DNA of 64,000 bases from Microglena sp. YARC. Lineage: Eukaryota; Chlorophyta; Chlorophyceae; Chlamydomonadales; Chlamydomonadaceae. Under the pieces are notes generated by a model. The model saw only the letters and a list, made by a program, of their open reading frames with translations. It was not told where the DNA came from and did no database searches. Positions 29,601 to 39,294 of the stretch are shown in pieces. The position numbers and the translations under genes were made by a program. The stretch covers positions 85,823,711-85,887,710 of the forward strand of contig CM039463.1 in NCBI GenBank assembly GCA_022414725.1, in the 5' to 3' direction. How positions within the stretch are numbered: the stretch's first letter is position 1; each line of letters opens with the position of its first letter.

Positions 29601-32600
29601 AGGCAACCTTCACGTCGTGGTTGAACACGTCATTCAGCTTCACGTCAGCCACATGGTAGGAGCCATGTGACTAGAATACGGAGACCCCCCCCCCCCCCCC
29701 CCCCCCCCCCCACACACACACACAGACAAAGAAAAAGGAAAAATCCTTCTTGTAAAAAAAGGTTAAACTAACCTGCCAGCTAAAGGCAACCTTCACGTCG
29801 AGGTTGAACACGTCATTCAGCTTAAGGTCAGTCACATGGTTGGAGCCATTGAGGATGCAAGTGTTGGAAGCAAGCTCCATACGTTTCTCAGGAGGCGTGG
29901 CGATGCGAACACCTGCCAGAGCCTTGGGTTGGAACCACACGTCCAGGATCTCAATCTTGGGGACCTGGGAGGGGCACGAGTAGGGGTGGGTGAGTAGGGG
30001 TGGAAGGTTGTGGGCAAGTAGGGGTGGGAGGTTGTGGGTGAGTGGGGAAGGGAGGCTGTGGGTGAGACAGGGGGCGATGCGAACACCCGCCAGAGCCTTG
30101 GGTTGAAACCACACGTCCAGGATCTCAATCTTGGAAACCTGGGAAGGGCATGAGTAGGGGTGGGACGTTGTGGGTGGGGTGGGAGGTTGTGGGTGAATGG
30201 GGGTGGGGGGTTGCTGGTGAGGTGGGGGGGCGATGAGAACACCTGCCAGAGCCTTGGGTTGAAACCACACGCCCAGGATCTCAATCTTAGGGACCTAGGA
30301 AGAGCACGAGTAGGGGTGGGAAGTTGTGGGTGAGTGGGGGTGGGAGGTTCTGGGTGGGGTGGGGTGAGGTGGGACGGTGTGGGTGAGTGGGGGTGGGAAG
30401 TTGTGGGTGGGGTGGGGGGGCGATGCGAACACTCGCCAGAGCCTTGGGTTGGAACCACACACCCAGGATCGCAATCTTGGGGACCTGGGAAGGGCACGAG
30501 TAGGGGTGGGAGGTTGTGGGTGAGTGTTCATCTCTGCTATTTGGCCTTTTCTGAATGTTGGACCAGGACAAGTCTATGAACTGTCGAGTATGCTTATATT
30601 GTTATACATTATAACTATGCTCCCCAGTTTCCGTGGGTATCGCAAGGGGGGGCTTGGAATGGAAAGACAGTCAGCTACCCAGAATAGGCTGAAGAACCAT
30701 GGAACAATCCAATCCATTATGAACGTTTGTGTAACTGTACAAGACGGCTAGCAGCCTCAGCAGCACTGCTTCTTTTTGGGGCTACGAGCAGCAGCTTCTA
30801 GGCAGCTCCTTTCCCACATTCTTGAACCAAACCTGAACTTAGCGCGCCTAAAAGCTGGCAAGACAGACATTTCAATGCAGCAATAACCAGTGGGCTTGAC
30901 TCAGTTGCTGGCTAATGGAGCTGGGTGGAAGCTGCTGCGTGTAGCCCAAAAATGAAACAGTGCATATGCCACACAAATGGTAAAACACCTGAGTGTCGAA
31001 AGCGGTAATCTGTGGTCATCCTTGGTAATCTTGACTCGGTCGCTGGCTAATGGAGCTGGGTGGAAGCTGCTACGTGTAGGCCAAAAAGGAAACAGTGCCT
31101 ATGCCACATAGTGGTAAAACACCTGAGTGTCAACAGTGACCATCTGTATTCATCCGTGGTTATCTTGACTTGGTCCCTGGCTAACGGAGCTGGGTGGAAG
31201 CTGCTACGTGTAGGCCAAAAAAGAAACAGTGCATATGCCACCTAGTGGGAAAACACCTGAGTGTCAACAGTGACCATCTGTACTCATCCGTGGTTATCTT
31301 GACTCGGTCCCTCGCTAATGGAGCTGGGTGGAAGCTACTATGTGAAGGCCTAAAAGGATACAGTGCATACGCCACACTAATAGTGAAACACCTGGGTGCA
31401 AACAGGGCTGGGTTGCTGATATCTAATCATCTAGTGGACGTTGAAAGAGAAAATGCCGCACTAAGTTTTTCACCTTCCCCGTTTCTGTATATGTTCTGCC
31501 TAGTGCTGTGACAGCTGAGATGATGAGTATGGGGTGTGTCAGGCACGTGATAGTTAGCCTAAGAGAAGTGGCACTGTCTGTACTGTGCTGCATCATGTAT
31601 TTAGGACGGAAATATTGTTTTTGGCAAAGAGCCCCCAGGGTTACCCATTTGTCCGTCTGACCGAGATGAAGCCTGACACGTCAGCCAACGGTCTCGTAAC
31701 TAACTCGCTTCCGTTGCCACCTGTCGCTCCATTGCGATCACCTCTCCGCCAATTGTTAATGTCCCTTGCGACGCTGCATAGTCCTTGTTGTACTAGTTTG
31801 TGTACGCTGTCTCCTATAATACTCCTCTTTATCCCTGAGTCTTCTTAGTCCCAACCTGGTGTCGGAGATGATGCGTGTGGGGGCCCGTCATGGACACCTC
31901 CCTAGGTCCCATGTCCCATCACGTGGGTGTATCTGTTACTGTTGGCACAGAGCTACTAGCTAGTACATTAGCAGTCGCCATGGTGACTTTCCCCAGCTGC
32001 GGCGTACGGGAGGGTCCCCTTAACACCAAGCCCCTCCAGACGTTATCTTTTTTTTCATCAGCACCCGATGTCTACTGGTTGCTAACTTCTTATACTTCGT
32101 CTAAAGGGGGGGGGCAGGCTTTTTTTTAGAGCAGGGGGGGGGGGTAAAAACTTGTTTTCAACTGTATTTTCCTCCTCCTTTTTCTCAAACCTTCCTCAAT
32201 TTTAACTCCCATTTGAATCAGGCACAGCATCGATGATGCAGTTCAAATTTTGTCCACCTGCCCCCCACCCCACCCCACCCACCCCCCCACACACCTTGCT
32301 CTGTCTCCTTTGAAAGCAAGTCCACCTCATCCTTTTACTCCAACACCCGGGGAATCAGAACAACCCACAGATCAGGGTCATTGTTTCTTTTTGGGGCTAC
32401 ATGTAGCAGCTTCTAGGCAGCTCCATTTCCCCATCCTTGGGCCATATCCAAAGCTTGCTAGCGCATCAGAATGCTGACAGGGTAGCCATTTCAAGGACGC
32501 AGTTGAAGGCTGTGGGATTGCCTCAGTGGCTATCCAATGGAGCTGGCAGGAAGCTGCCATGCGTAGTCAAAAAAAGAAACAGTGATCATAGTGACTCCTT

Positions 32601-33375
32601 GCTGGTGAAAAATGCATGGCCACCTTATCTGAGCCATCTGTCACCAAGCATGTAATTCAGCAACTTAATGCATGGGGGTGCTCCCCAGTGTGTTCTTATT
32701 AACCATTGACAAGGGGGGCCTTAAATATGGTAGGGTGACTTAACAGTTCCTCTAAGCCACCAACTACCAAGCATGCAGGTCAGCAATTATAATGCATAGA
32801 GACCTGATCTCGGCCCCCTCTGGAGACTAAAGCAACCAGATGACCCGAGGAAGACCGCAAATACTAAACCGGTTTGGAGAATAGTCGCATGGACAGCTGA
32901 CCAGATCGCGACCAGACGTGGCCGACGGACATGGTTGATGGTGAATGGGAAGAGTTGTTGACTTACCAAGATTTCGTAACCTCCTCCGCCCAGCCTGCGT
33001 AGAGACGCGCCCAGGGGCATCTTCAGAATACCGAAGTCCTGGGACAACGCATACATGTAGGAGTTGAGGTCCGTGCTGGGATCGTTGGTCATAGCGACAG
33101 ACTTCTTGCAGCTACAGTGAGGGGTGGAGGATCAATGGGGTGTAAGCGGACAGTTGGCACGGTTGGGAGGTTGAAAGGGACGGGGGAAGCAGGCACCCGT
33201 CGATCCAGGCTGAATATGGCACGTACTTGTGCACGCCAGAGGAGAGGTTGAGGACGCATGAGCCATTAAGGGGTTTGCCGGGCAGAGGACCGCGGGCTTG
33301 GCAGACCAGCCTTGAGGCGCGTGCCACCCTGGTGGTGCGGGTGATAGGGGCAGCGGATCGAAGCTTGAAAGCCAT
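26651..33375 (-). CDS. Plastid-targeted DUF1997-family protein, complete, five exons
   Basis: DUF1997 proteins occur in cyanobacteria and plastid-bearing eukaryotes; their molecular function is not established. Exons on the minus strand: 33227-33375 (ATG at 33375; donor GTACGT), 32967-33111 (donor GTAAGT), 29773-29964 (after CCCTCCCAG; donor GTTAGT), 28304-28450 (after CTGTTGCAG; donor GTAGGT) and 26651-26755 (after CATTGCAG; TAG stop). Phases 2, 0, 0, 0 join without a break into about 245 residues. Residues 1-30 (MAFKLRSAAPITRTTRVARA..) are Arg/Ser/Thr-rich, like an algal transit peptide. Family features follow: LPLGASLRRLGGGGYEI (exon 2), LKLNDVFNLDVKVAFSW (exon 3), IDVDVDIPFPFSALPKPALE then GNAAFNATLD (exon 4) and FVSSLVDDYHKWANDP (exon 5). 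In typical members the order is Y..LP.SEYSVL, a central beta region ending F..W, V.VPPPF, GN..L and a final DY..W. Introns 2, 3 and 4 are swollen by junction duplications and transposon-like insertions. Confidence 0.85.
26780..28290. repeat. Intron 4 of the DUF1997 gene: G-rich arrays, family A, AAT repeats
   Basis: 26790-27150 is G/GT-rich, with GGGTTTAGGG-like words near 26930. 27290-27365 is a dispersed fragment (AGTCCAGTAGGGCGCCAGGA) seen also near 34490, 38950, 42100 and 42420. 27565-27768 is family A. 27790-28290 is AATAAT-rich with recurring GTGGACACCTACCAACATAA; the last such unit abuts the donor of exon 28304-28450, so this too is a donor-side repeat. Confidence 0.65.
28430..28990 (-). 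repeat. Acceptor-straddling array upstream of DUF1997 exon 4
   Basis: CCTGTTGCAG/GATGGAAGCAGTGGCG, the acceptor and first 16 exon bases, occurs at 28433-28460 (real), 28547-28574, 28728-28756, 28856-28884 and 28952-28980. Spacers are ACCACTGTTTTGACCCCACC units on the minus strand. Each extra copy is a potential acceptor lying upstream of the used exon. Confidence 0.9.
29100..29850 (-). repeat. Donor-straddling array downstream of DUF1997 exon 3
   Basis: The second half of the exon (AAGCTGAATGACGTGTTCAA, GTTGCCTTTAGCTGGCAG) with donor GTTAGTTT and intron is present at 29773-29850 (real) and near 29590-29665, 29446-29520, 29276-29352 and 29107-29192. Divergence increases with distance from the exon. 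Spacing is about 150-180 bp. The units also carry a piece of dispersed family D (AGGCAAAAATCCTTCTTG). A C/CA tract (29686-29724) lies in one spacer. Confidence 0.9.
29926..30510 (-). repeat. Acceptor-straddling array upstream of DUF1997 exon 3
   Basis: The first half of the exon (GTCCCCAAGATTGAGATCCT, TGGTTCCAACCCAAGGCTCT, GGCAGGTGTTCGCAT) with its CCCTTCCCAG acceptor is present at 29926-29975 (real), about 30066-30150, 30235-30310 and 30420-30495. Spacers are CCCAACCTCCCACCCC units on the minus strand. The exon centre (PPEKRMELASNTC region) is not duplicated on either side. Confidence 0.9.
30764..31375. mobile_element. MITE-like family B, complete copy plus three extra right ends
   Basis: 30764-30962 is a complete element with ends CACTGCTTCTTTTTGGGGCT and GTAGCCCAAAAATGAAACAG. 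The right part (GCTAATGGAGCTGGGTGGAA, GCTGCTACGTGTAGGCC, AAACAGTGCATATGCCAC) is then repeated at about 31025-31110, 31160-31245 and 31295-31375 with a 134-bp spacing. This mirrors the left-end amplification at 6400. It lies in intron 2 of the DUF1997 gene. Confidence 0.75.
31618..31795 (-). repeat. Dispersed repeat family A, inverted copy
   Basis: Reverse complement of the family A core: GAAGCCTGACACGTCAGCCA, CTCGTAACTAACTCGCTTCC, GTTGCCACCTGTCGCTCC and TTGCGACGCTGCATAGTCCT. It lies in intron 2 of the DUF1997 gene. Confidence 0.75.
32379..32584. mobile_element. MITE-like family B, complete copy
   Basis: Ends CATTGTTTCTTTTTGGGGCT, ACATGTAGCAGCTTC and GAAGCTGCCATGCGTAG.C, AAAAAAGAAACAGTG face each other. 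The centre matches the copies at 23051 and 30764 (TTGGGCCA; GCTTGCTAGCGCATCA). It lies in intron 2 of the DUF1997 gene. Confidence 0.7.
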
Positions 33376-34815
33376 TGCAAGAGGGAGTGGAAAGTTTGAT
33401 GGGTAGGGGAGTGGCACGGAGGGGAGAAAGTTAGTACGAAGTGGGAGCTGTGATCTTACTAGCGGGGCAGTGGTCGTAGTAACAGTTGGAATCAAACGCA
33501 CGGTGTGTACTTCTGTACCGCATGCCACGTCATCGCAGACGTCATCGCCCTCATCGCCGGTAACCCCAGACCGCGACCGACCGGTGACCGAATGGAGAGT
33601 CGTCCTCTGATTTATTCATCCCCCCAGACTTTATCCAGGATATTCACCCCCCGAATTTTTGATTTTTAGCTGTATAATCAAGATATGTTTAGACTACGGT
33701 ATCCGGAGGGGTTTATTTTTTTTTACCGACACTTTTTTTTACAAACACAAGATCTGGTCCTCAACTTGAACTCGAACTTGCATTTGGACTTGATAGCATG
33801 GCTCCAGCCTTTAAAGCTCCTTAATATGTGGTCCCCAACAAAATCGGAAGGGTAGCCCAAGGGTAGTCGACCAATTTTGCCACCCTGGACCTACACCTTG
33901 AAAAGCATATTTCATATATATTAATACACACGGTATACAGTTTGGATAAACACAAGGAAGCTATCTGATCCGCTTAGTTGGCTCCCTGGTTACCATGGGT
34001 ATCTCACAGGGGTCCTTGTCATTGGAGGACGGTTAGCAGATCATAGATGGCTTAAAACAGTGTAACAATTCGATTCAATTCAATTGGGGAGCATATGTTA
34101 CATGTATACATTCTGTCAAACATAAGGAAACTGTCAAATCCGCTTAGTTAGTTCCATATTTACTGCTGGTATCGCATGGGGTAAGGTATTGGTAAGCAGC
34201 CCAGAGTTGGCTAAACAACCATGTAACAATCCAATCCAATATACACAAGGAAGTCAGCTACGATGTTTACAGTGATTGATGGTAAAAGAGTGGGAAAATT
34301 GCTTGTGCAACTCTATTTCAATGCGAACCTGCCTTCTTTCAACAAAGTGACAACTTGCAAGTGATTCACAAGACAACATAAATCATACAATATTTTTCTT
34401 TTTCCTTTTCCTTTTCTTTTTCTTTTCTTCTTTGTGCATGATGTTTTCAAGTCCCCCTTGACTCCGTCAAGCTGAGGGCATATTCGGAATCCGCCAGGAA
34501 GAATGCAATCATCATCATCAATCAAATGCGCCTCCTTATACTTGGCTTTTTGCCAGCTCCCCACCACTTTAAAAATTTGAGCTGAGCCAGATGGCTGCCC
34601 GGTGCATGGCCTGGGCTAAGCCCATTCACTCCCCTAGGAAACCTACAGCAGTAGGCTGTAATTGTAGGCTACAATGCACAGTACACTGTCACAGAAGCAG
34701 GCCAGTGTTGACCCCCAAGACAAGCCCAATCCACAACTTCCGGAGGGGTCTTTCAACCATCCTCACTCTATCAACTGAGTGCAGATGCCGTGCTATTTTG
34801 CTGCTACTCTGACCT
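33376..34815. other. 5' flank of the DUF1997 gene and dispersed repeat fragments
   Basis: 33376-33620 is the immediate upstream region of the minus-strand start, free of repeats; no promoter motif is assignable. 33720-34250 carries two family E copies. 34390-34430 is a CTTTTC tract. 34600-34760 holds a dispersed piece (CAGTGTTGACCCCCAAGACA, CCGGAGGGGTCTTTC) with relatives at 57620-57670. No gene is seen. Confidence 0.45.
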
Positions 34816-37291
34816 TCTTGGCAGTATCGCAGCACTCTCCTGCTGCTGCTGCCGCCCATAACTCTTCAGTACCACACCGCCTTGCTGCTCATGCTGTTGC
34901 TGCCCACTACTCAGCAGTCCCGCGCCGTTTATTTGCTTAGGAGTCTTGGCAGTATCGCAGCACTCTACTGCTGCTGCTGCCGCCCATAACTCTTCAGTAC
35001 CACACCGCCTTGCTGCTCATGCTGTTGCTGCCCACTGCTCAGCAGTCCCGCGCCGTTTATTTGCTTAGTAGTCTTGGCAGTGCCGCAGCACTCTACTGCT
35101 GCTGCTGCCGCCCATAACTCTTCAGTACCACACCGCCTTGCTGCTCATGCTGTTGCTGCCCACTACTCAGCAGTCCCGCGCCGTTTATTTGCTTAGTAGT
35201 CTTGGCAGTGCCGCAGCACTCTACTGCTGCTGCTGCCGCCCATAACTCTTCAGTACCACACCGCCTTGCTGCTCATGCTGTTGCTGCCCACTACTCAGCA
35301 GTCCCGCGCCGTTTATTTGCTTAGTAGTCTTGGCAGTGCCGCAGCGTTCTACTGCTGCTGCTGCCGCCCATAACTCTTCAGTACCACACCGCCTTGCTGC
35401 TCATGCTGTTGCTGCCCACCACTCAGCAGTCCCGCGCCGTTTATTTGCTTCGTAGTCTTGGCAGTGCCGCAGCACTCTACTGCTGCTGCTGCCGCCCATA
35501 ATTCTTCAGTACCACACCGCCTTGCTGCTCATGCTGTTGCTGCCCACTACTCAGCAGTCCCGCGCCGTTTATTTGCTTAGTAGTCTTGGTAGTGCCGCAG
35601 CACTCTACTGCTGCTGCTGCAGCCCATAACTCTTCAGTACCACACCGCCTTGCTGCTCATGCTGTTGCTGCCCAATACTCAGCAGTCCTGCGCCGTTTAT
35701 TTGCTTAGTAGTCTTGGCAGTGCCGCAGCACTCTACTGCTGCTGCTGCCGCCCATAACTCTTCAGTACCACACCGCCTTGCTGCTCATGCTGTTGCTGCC
35801 CACTACTCAGCAGTCCCGCGCCGTTTATTTGCTTCGTAGTCTTGGCAGTGCCGCAGCACTCTACTGCTGCTGCTGCCGCCCATAACTCTTCAGTACCACA
35901 CCGCCTTGCTGCTCATGCTGTTGCTGCCCACTGCTCAGCAGTCCCGCGCCGTTTATTTGCTTAGTAGTCTTGGCAGTGCCGCAGCGCTCTACTGCTGCTG
36001 CTGCCGCCCATAATTCTTCAGTACCACACCGCCTTGCTGCTCATGCTGTTGCTGCCCACTACTCAGCAGTCCCGCGCCGTTTATTTGCTTAGTAGTCTTG
36101 GCAGTGCCGCAGCACTCTACTGCTGCTGCTGCCGCCCATAACTCTTCAGTACCACACCGCCTTGCTGCTCATGCTGTTGCTGCCCACTACTCAGCAGTCC
36201 CGCGCCGTTTATTTGCTTAGTAGTCTTGGCAGTGCCGCAGCGTTCTACTGCTGCTGCTGCCGCCCATAATTCTTCAGTACCACACCGCCTTGCTGCTCAT
36301 GCTGTTGCTGCCCACTACTCAGCAGTCCCGCGCCGTTTATTTGCTTAGTAGTCTTGGCAGTGCCGCAGCACTCTACTGCTGCTGCTGCCGCCCATAATTC
36401 TTCAGTACCACACCGCCTTGCTGCTCATGCTGTTGCTGCCCACTACTCAGCAGTCCCGCGCCGTTTATTTGCTTAGTAGTCTTGGCAGTGCCGCAGCACT
36501 CTACTGCTGCTGCTGCCGCCCATAACTCTTCAGTACCACACCGCCTTGCTGCTCATGCTGTTGCTGCCCACTACTCAGCAGTCCCGCGCCGTTTATTTGC
36601 TTAGTAGTCTTGGCAGTGCCGCAGCGTTCTACTGCTGCTGCTGCCGCCCATAATTCTTCAGTACCACACCGCCTTGCTGCTCATGCTGTTGCTGCCCACT
36701 ACTCAGCAGTCCCGCGCCGTTTATTTGCTTAGTAGTCTTGGCAGTGCCGCAGCACTCTACTGATGCTGCTGCCGCCCATAACTCTTCAGTACCACACCGC
36801 CTTGCTGCTCATGCTGTTGCTGCCCACTACTCAGCAGTCCCGCGCCGTTTATTTGCTTAGTAGTCTTGGCAGTGCCGCAGCACTCTTCTGCTACAGTCGC
36901 TGCCGCCCATTTCTCTGCTGTGCCGCATTATTTTGCTGCTGCTGCTTTGTAATTCTCTGCAGTACCGCATCGTTCTGCTGCCCCTGCTGCTCCGGCTTTG
37001 TACTTCTCTGCAGTACCGTACTGTTCTGCTGTTGCACCTTGCCAATCTACAGTGTCATACCGTTCTGTTGTTGCTGCTGCTGCCAACTAATCTGCAGCAC
37101 TGCATCGTTCTACTGCTCTTTGTAGTTCTTGGCAGTACCGCAGCACTCTGCTGCTGCTGCTACTGCTGTGTACTTCTTCGCAGTAGTGCCGCACTGTTCT
37201 GCTCTTGCTCCTCGTCCTGCTGCGGTCACGTACGATTCTGCTACAGCTGCCCATTATTCAACAGGCCAGCATTGTTCTGCAACCGCTCCTA

Positions 37292-37322
<31 letters not shown>

Positions 37323-37440
37323 CCATTACTCAGCAGGAGAGCATCCTTATGCTGCTCCTGCTGCTGCTGTGTATGTTGTTACAGTCTAGGGGTGGCAAAA
37401 TAGGCGAAATGATTCATTCTGCTTATCTTGCTGCTGCTGC
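34816..37440. repeat. 128-bp satellite, about 16 copies, with degenerate CTG-rich tail
   Basis: Units begin TCTTGGCAGTGCCGCAGCAC and contain CTACTGCTGCTGCTGCCGCC, CAGTACCACACCGCCTTGCT, CTGCCCACTACTCAGCAGTC and CCGCGCCGTTTATTTGCTTA. Period is 128 bp (units at 34816, 34944, 35072 and so on to 36880). Copies differ by few substitutions, such as CACTC/GTTCT and AACTC/ATTC. Since 128 is not a multiple of three the array is not coding. 36880-37440 is a diverged CTG/CAG-rich continuation. Confidence 0.92.
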
Positions 37441-38286
37441 AGCGTAACTGATGATTGCACCCTTCCGTACTGTTGTACCACTCTGCTGCGGCAAATCTTG
37501 GCTCTTCCCGACCCCACGATCCTCCTCTTGCGTGACACATGGCAGGAGCTTTACCACGAAGACCTCCCCAGGGACGATCACAGCCCCTGCATCTTGTCTG
37601 TTTGAGAAAATAATGCCAGGGGTCACAGACAGACACACAAAGCAGTCTTCACGACCCTCCTTAGGCTCGTTGCTATGGTCAGGACCCACCCCCACAAAGC
37701 CCCCGCTTCTTTGTGAACCGCCAGTGGCATGTCCATGGGGAACTGGATTCCAGCTGCTAGTTATTAGCTCTCTGAGGGGAGTGCCATGCTTTGCAATGCC
37801 GAAGCGCTCTCCTGGGATGCTGCAGTACATCGTCAGTGGATGCTTGGAGTGGCTCATCATTGCGCGTAACTGCATAGCAATATCCACCACTTCTGACACT
37901 CCTTTCTGGCACTCCACCCTTGCACTCCTGTCTAAGACGTAACAAGGAATGCGATAGCTATGCTTGACCTGCAGGTTGACAACGATATGAGTTGTAACTT
38001 TCTTCAGGTTGGAGGACGCAACAGGAGCTGCACGCCCGTTCGATGCCCCATGGCTGGTGGCGTTCAAGGGCCACACTGCCTTCAACAGTAGGTGCAGTGT
38101 ATGGTGTTGAAGAAGTTGAGGCGCCAGGGAGCCAGAATCCAGCTCAACCAATGCAACTTTAGCATGAAATCCTTGCAGCAATGGATGCTTCTGGGATGTT
38201 CCTAGTCCCACCGTCCCTTGGCGAATCATTTTCTCGCTCCATTTCTTCAGCACCATGCAGAGGCTTTGGAGGAGTTGTCTCATCTC
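37423..38286 (-). CDS. Unrecognised protein, probable exon of 287 codons
   Basis: I do not recognise this protein. The frame is open from an acceptor-like TTCTCGTATTGCCTCAG at 38287 to a stop at 37423. The composition looks coding: mixed, with the expected hydrophobic pattern (MRQLLQSLCMVLKKWSEKMI near the start; HAKVALVELDSG; THIVVNLQVKHSYRIPCYVL; GEVFVVKLLPCVTQEE). There is no signal peptide, membrane helix or simple repeat until the last residues (SYAAAAAR), which fall in the CTG-rich tail of the satellite and may be outside the true exon. The first Met is at 38283, so the gene could also start there. No adjoining exon was found with confidence; upstream lies a 26-bp array. It is on the same strand as the coiled-coil gene but separate from it, since that gene has its own stop at 39295. 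Confidence 0.5.
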   Translation of the reverse strand, partial: EMRQLLQSLCMVLKKWSEKMIRQGTVGLGTSQKHPLLQGFHAKVALVELDSGSLAPQLLQHHTLHLLLKAVWPLNATSHGASNGRAAPVASSNLKKVTTHIVVNLQVKHSYRIPCYVLDRSARVECQKGVSEVVDIAMQLRAMMSHSKHPLTMYCSIPGERFGIAKHGTPLRELITSSWNPVPHGHATGGSQRSGGFVGVGPDHSNEPKEGREDCFVCLSVTPGIIFSNRQDAGAVIVPGEVFVVKLLPCVTQEEDRGVGKSQDLPQQSGTTVRKGAIISYAAAAAR

Positions 38287-38519
38287 CTGAGGCAATACGA
38301 GAACAGGCAGAGCTTTTTTTTCCGTTTCAGAAAGGGGATCTTTGGATAGCTTTCAGGGATTCGGTACTTTCCAAGGGTAGGGTCCAGGTAGTGATTGGAG
38401 TAGGGCAGCCCGAATGGCCTCCCTTGGGGGTTGCGGGTTCGGGTGTCAGGGCGTGTCAGGGTAGAGGAAGTTTGGGCCAAAACGGGGTCCGAGGTAGCGA
38501 TCGCTGTAGGTAGCGGGTA

Positions 38520-38830
38520 AAAAAAGCCCTGAGTATAGGGTTCAGCAAAGCAATACGAGTGCAGGGTTCAGCAAAACAATACGATTATTACGAGTATATG
38601 ATTCAGCAAAGCAATACGAGTACAGGTTTCAGCAAAGAAATACGAGTATAGGGCTCAGCAAAGCAATACGAGTATAGGGTTCAGCAAAGCAATACGAGTG
38701 TAGGGTTCAGCTAAGCAATACGAGTGCAGGGTTCAGCAAAGCAATACGAGTATTGAGTTGGTTAAAGCAGTACGAGTGTAGGGTTCAGCAAAGCAATACT
38801 AGTATTGAGCTTGGCAAAGCAGTACGAAGA
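38520..38830. repeat. 26-bp array, about 11 copies
   Basis: Units read GCAATACGAGTGTAGGGTTC followed by AGCAAA, with small changes. Period is about 26 bp. Not coding. Confidence 0.9.
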
Positions 38831-39294
38831 TAGTGTTACACGCTTCACCCTTTCCAACTTTTCATCAGATATATGGGGTACACAACATTTATTGGTTTGT
38901 TCATGATGCTCATATGTCCCCTTTGACTCAATCAAGCTGCGGGCACTTGTGGAGTCCAGTAGGGCACCAGGATAACTGTAATCATCAGAATCATAATCAT
39001 CAATTACCACTGCCTAAACTTCTTCACTCCACCTGCTACTTCGCTCTCCAAATACAACCCAAATGCAAGGGAGAAAATACTTAGCAGCGCTTTGCTAAAA
39101 ACTAAATCAATCAAATTTTCCACTTGTTGGTTGTCAGTGCTATTGAAATTGAAATTGAAATTGTTACATCCATGTAATACCTTTATTCACAGGACGTGAA
39201 GTTAAGGACACCATAGCGTAAGCAGGTGCTAGCTATAGTCGCCGTTGTCAGTGCTACAAATATTTGTGCTATACGTATTTGAATTCTAGGTATA

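Noticed and set aside
34816..36890. CRISPR array
   Set aside because: The 128-bp units are contiguous with no unique spacers, in a eukaryotic, intron-containing context. The same applies to the other arrays.
38280..38520. Possible upstream exon of the 37423-38286 gene (GLPYSNHYLDPTLGKYRIPE frame)
   Set aside because: Composition looks coding, but I could not place a donor that joins it in phase, and it is too short to judge.
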